Source: Clavelina lepadiformis (Eukaryota; Chordata; Ascidiacea; Aplousobranchia; Clavelinidae). Taken from it: a stretch of 64,000 nucleotides of DNA. The stretch spans positions 3,541,501-3,605,500 of the forward strand of contig NC_135245.1 in assembly GCF_947623445.1 (NCBI RefSeq), given 5' to 3'. This document shows positions 59,827 through 64,000 of the stretch, piece by piece (the stretch's first letter is position 1; each line of letters begins with the position of its first letter). Under the pieces are notes generated by a model, which worked only from the letters and a program-made list of their open reading frames with translations, was not told the DNA's origin and searched no databases. The position numbers and the translations under genes were made by a program.

Positions 59827-62800
59827 ATGGGAACTGCTGAATCACCAGACATGAGCAACAGTGAACCAACAATTTATGCTGGAGTTCTGACAGGTTATAG
59901 ACATCAAAACTTATTACATAACTTACACATTTTTCAGTATTGAAAATCCTTCTTTCCATTGTAGTGAGTGATCGCTGCTCTAGGGGTGAAACACAGGATT
60001 TTAGTGGCCCAAAACTGCAAGAAATTTTGTACAACCTTGAAAAGTAAGTAAAGATATAAACATTTTTAAAACCTAGCTGACAGGTGTACCAATGTGTTTG
60101 TTTTTCTAAACTAAATGCTTTGTTGAAGACAAATTTTGGATGCCCTAGTAAAGTCTAATGAATTGGTAAGCATTAAATTAAAGTTCTGTTTAACCCAATG
60201 AAGCCAAAAATACATCAATGCATTAAGTTTCTGGGACTGTAAAGATAATTGACCTTCGAGTTTTGCACCAAATATTTTGTCCTACGATGTGGTTAAAAAA
60301 TTGAAGCAATCTTGTTGTAATGGTCTGGAAAAGTTTTCTGATTTTCCCTGTTTGTTTGGCTACATTGTCACGTGTTGTATGCAGTCATTGTCTATTTAAT
60401 ATACACTAGCTTACAAATAATTCATTTAGTATCATCATAAGCTGTCATACAAATGCACTAGCCTAGTCGTTTAACATTGATGCTACTGGAGATTTAAGCT
60501 GGGATATGTGACAATATTTTTTTCTTAACGGTTATTTTAACAGTTACAGAGTGGTTGTCAAGGTAAACAAGATCGTTCCAGATGAAACGGATGAAATATC
60601 AGTAAGTAGCAAAACGTTTCAAACTTAACATAATCTTCCGAAAATTCTTCATGAAATTTCAGTTTTGTTTTAATATCAATGGTATTTGTGCAGCGAGCCT
60701 ATTAGGACTATGGAATGGTTTTGATAACACTAATATACTGGATCCATATCATTTGTATAAATTAAAAACTATTAGTGCCTTTTAACGTGACTTTTGAACA
60801 GAAAACTTTGCGAGACTGGGCAGACAACCTTGGGCTTAACTTAATATTAACCACTGGTGGGACAGGGTTTGCTCCTAGAGACGTCACACCAGAAGCTACG
60901 AGGGCAGTGGTGGACAAACTAGCCACTGGTATGTCCATTGCAATTACGATGGCTGCATGTAAAGTAACACCAATGGCAATGCTATCAAGGTAATGTGAAA
61001 CTTTCCTTTTGCGATTTTAATTGTTTTTGTTATGAATGTAAAATTTCGGAAGCATTTGCAACCATGACTAAAAGAAAAACTGCGTGTTCAGCCACAAATT
61101 CTTGAACACAATTAGTAATAATTTGTGGAGTGCTTTGCAATGCGTTGGCTACTTTGGAATTAAGTATTTAATCATTGAAATCATTCATAGATGTGCTTTG
61201 ATAACTTTCATATTTCAGAGCTGTTTGCGGTATAAGAAACAACGTTTTAATTTGCAACTTTCCTGGAAGCGTCAAAGCTTCTTCGGTAAGTGTCTGTGAC
61301 GTCATTGTTATGTAACACATAATTTTTTCTCTCCTTTTTCTCCCTTGATTCTCTCTTTATATCTCTCGCTCGATGTCCAGAGCGACTGGGAAACATATTT
61401 TAACCCAAGCATGCGAAAACAGCAACAAATTTGCATTCGTAAAATGAACTTTGTCACTTTGTTTGTTACCTTAGGCTTTGCAACGCCACTTGCCCTTTTC
61501 CGAAGACTTACTTTGCCCTGTTTATTTCATGGTATTTGCCTTTAAAAGACAAAACGCGTTAGTTCCTCGGTTATATAATGATGTGAAATGCATCTGGAAT
61601 CGTTTATTTTCAGAATCTTTCAACTAAAAGATAACAATTTATATTTCCAGGAGTGCCTCCAAGTCATATTACCTGCATTGCCGCACGGGATTTCGCTCTT
61701 ATTGAACAAAACCTCAGAAGTTCAACGCGTGCATAGCAACATGGCTCGCGATGGGGCTACACAAAGGATGACCGAATCGCGACGTCATCAACGACATCAG
61801 CACGGCGTCATGAGTGACATCTACGCACCAAGTCATCAACTTAACGAAGGATCAATGCCGAATTCAAGCCAAATGCCCAGTTGTTTACAGCGTACCAACT
61901 GCACATCGTCTCTGAGCAACAGCAGTGTTGCGTCATTGAGAAGGGCGGATTCAAGCCACGTTCGTTCGAGGCATTCACTCACCACAAACGTAAGTGGAAG
62001 ATCGGTTTGACTGCTGCTAGCGATTTCGACGTATCCTTTTGCGATGCCCAGCGAAGATTAACATCGGACTTACTTACGCAGAACGGCGCGAATCCGAGAG
62101 CCATGTCGTCGCATTCACTCAATGCTGGCTCTGATGTCGCATCTCTTGATGGACGTAGCTCGCATGCAGCAAGTAGCCACCACGCTTCATCGTCACATCA
62201 TATACCGCCAGTCATGGCTGTACAGGACGAACCGGTCCTGATTTCAGAAAGAGATCTCGATTTGGAGGAGGACGGGTCAGCAGTCCCTGATGCACAGGTG
62301 GGTTATCGCCCTTAAGGCGAACTAGAAAAGTTAACTTTTTTGTCGAATTTGGCATGAGAAAGCTGCCTTTCCCTAATTAGTTTCTCGCAAGCCAACAGCC
62401 CGACTAGAACGTTGCAACTTTTACAAGTTCAGGAATATTACGGTATATGCAATTTTGAGGATATTGTCATGCGGGAAAAATAACAGTCGTGAAAAGTTCT
62501 TTGTGAGAAATCGTTGTAGACTTCGTATTATACACGTGGAATGCGCAATCTCTTTCATTCGTCATAAACATATTAAGCACGTTTCTGTTCAGTTAGCCCA
62601 AGCTAGCATATTCATTATATTAGATTGGGTGTCAGCAAACTTGAGAAAGGACCACATGAGCATGAGAACTGACGATCGCGGGCCCAATAAGCTACAATAC
62701 AATAAGCTCATTTGTGGCACGGTGAGGCGGGCCAGACAAACTAATATCGCGGGCCGTAGTTTGGTGACCCCTGTATTAGATCACAGCACTCATTAAATCT

Positions 62801-64000
62801 GACTCGTGCGTAACAATTCTGAGAATGTTCGTCAAAAATTACGAACTTGACGATAAATTACACCTCGCAGCGTGCACGTTTCCTCGTTCAACTCTCACAT
62901 CTGCTTATTTATTCAGGCTGTTTTTATGAAGACGGTCAGGTCGCCCGGCAGAAGTCACGTGTCAGATTCGTCCACATCAGGTGTTTATTCAAGCAAAAAT
63001 TTCTCTGAAGGAAGTTGGTTACTTTTCTACTTTTTTCAATTTACACCTACGTTTGTAAAAATACCGGAAAGTCAGCGAGGCTTCAGTTCTTGAAGATTCT
63101 CCGTTTTCTTGCTATTTACATCTCTCGTTAAGCTGAATGATTTTACGCCTTCACCATAATCGCATTTTTTTTCCAGGCGTGTATTCAAATGAATTTTCAA
63201 AAGTGGCGAGACGACAGCGAACTTCCAGTTATCCTATGACCTCGATGGATAAAGCTTATGGTCTAGTTCTAAATAACTCCTTTCCTTTGCCGTACATTAT
63301 TAAATCATACAAAGGTATTGGGTTGACCTTGAATCATGTTTTTTCACTTCCTGCTTTTACACTGCTACTTTGCTTGGAAATTTAAGAGCGACGTTCTTTT
63401 TACTTTTCAGACGCTTTTAGTCACGTTCTGGCCGAAGACGTCAGGGCCAAAGGACCACTACCCCCATTTCCGGCCTCAGTAATGGACGGTTATGCTGTAA
63501 TAGGTGCGTTTTTGTGCACTGCCAGGGAAATAACGTACGCAAGAAGCTAGACCAAACCATACCATGCGAGTGTTTTTCGCACGCCGGAGAAAACAATGAA
63601 TGCATAAAACTCTTTACAACTCTTCTACAGCGGCAGACACACCTGGCGACCTTGACGTTGTTGGCTCGTCAGTGTGCGACCGCTCTAACAACACGTCACG
63701 TGGTAATTACCTAGCACCCGGTCAGACGATCCGCGTCACGACTGGAGCTCCACTGCCCCTGGGGGCGGACGCCGTGGTCCCGGTGGAGGACACCGTCTTG
63801 CTTTCGGAAAGTGACGATGTGCGTGACATGACGATAATTCGCTTACTTTATGGTCGCTTATGCGTTAAGCTGTTTATTCACATGCATCTGTGGTTGTAAT
63901 TTTATAGCGCCATTTTACCGTTTGCTATTAACAGCGTTAACAACCATTTTTAACTTGTTTAGGGTGAAACAGAGTTATGGGTTCGAATTTTGAAATCAGT
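59827..64000 (+). CDS. GPHN: Gephyrin, exons 1-12, 3' end beyond the window
   Basis: Exons are 59827-59893, 59965-60043, 60544-60601, 60802-60989, 61219-61285, 61651-61989, 62052-62297, 62917-62980, 63177-63314, 63411-63503, 63631-63818 and 63963 to the edge; all join in frame, giving about 521 residues. The start is the ATG at 59827 or one at 59851. The G domain (MogA-like, adenylates molybdopterin) shows [20 protein letters not shown] and [18 protein letters not shown], with the GGTG nucleotide-binding motif. A Ser/His-rich linker of about 195 residues follows. The E domain (MoeA-like, inserts molybdate) begins PMTSMDKA and shows [15 protein letters not shown] and [20 protein letters not shown]. 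In vertebrates gephyrin makes molybdenum cofactor and scaffolds glycine and GABA-A receptors. Confidence 0.96.
62626..62773. mobile_element. hAT-type MITE in gephyrin intron 7
   Basis: The 148-bp insert starts TGGGTGTCAGCAAACTTG and ends TTTGGTGACCCCTG, inverted ends with some mismatches, and is flanked by the perfect 8-bp duplication TATTAGAT (62618-62625 and 62774-62781). CGCGGGCCC and CGCGGGCCGT occur inside. No coding capacity. Confidence 0.88.

Noticed and set aside
61881..62315. 144-codon frame across gephyrin exons 6 and 7
   Set aside because: In exon 6 it is out of frame with gephyrin; only its exon 7 part is the true frame.

Overview
The window looks like nuclear DNA of an invertebrate chordate, most likely an ascidian tunicate. 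This is inferred from AT-rich DNA, GT-AG introns mostly of about 60 to 600 bp, AATAAA signals, a set of conserved animal genes (gephyrin, a SHIPPO-repeat sperm-tail protein, an FKBP/TPR protein, a SPEC3/STUM membrane protein, an ASPSCR1/TUG-like protein) and many hAT and Tigger-type DNA transposons. Species cannot be fixed from the sequence alone.

Layout. 1-8.5 kb is almost gene-free; it holds one candidate coding exon (6676-6840) and a 12-copy, 37-bp minisatellite (7504-7947). 8.7-11.4 kb carries minus-strand exons: an ASPSCR1/TUG-like UBX gene, preceded upstream by an unrecognised exon chain. 12.67-15.2 kb is a full-length Tigger/pogo transposon with an open transposase whose first catalytic Asp is Gly, and with a hAT MITE nested in its left end. 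18.9-26.5 kb is repeat-rich: a hAT MITE, a two-ORF gag-like remnant, a nearly perfect 517-bp palindromic element and a 1.16-kb foldback element.

29.4-46.2 kb is one plus-strand gene which I reconstruct as 42 coding exons joining in frame to 2000 codons. It encodes a type I membrane protein: signal peptide, CUB, ten EGF, CUB, two EGF, two FN3-like, CUB, EGF, six FN3, an RPTP-like juxtamembrane region with a furin-like RRKR site, one transmembrane helix and a 44-residue tail. It resembles the outside of a receptor tyrosine phosphatase without the phosphatase, and is the most unusual gene here. Five of its EGF exons are near-copies, flanking intron sequence included.

48.2-49.9 kb holds a minus-strand SPEC3/STUM family gene; 52.7-53.4 kb an intronless ODF3/CIMAP1-like gene with a consensus CRE about 120 bp upstream of its ATG; 57.6-58.4 kb an intronless FKBPL-like gene; and 59.8-64 kb the first twelve coding exons of gephyrin, running off the right edge. 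These genes have unrelated housekeeping, ciliary or signalling roles; I see no evidence that they work as one pathway.

Five hAT-type MITEs with perfect 8-bp target duplications are scattered through the window; four duplications have TA at the centre and the same four elements share CGCGGGCC-like internal motifs.
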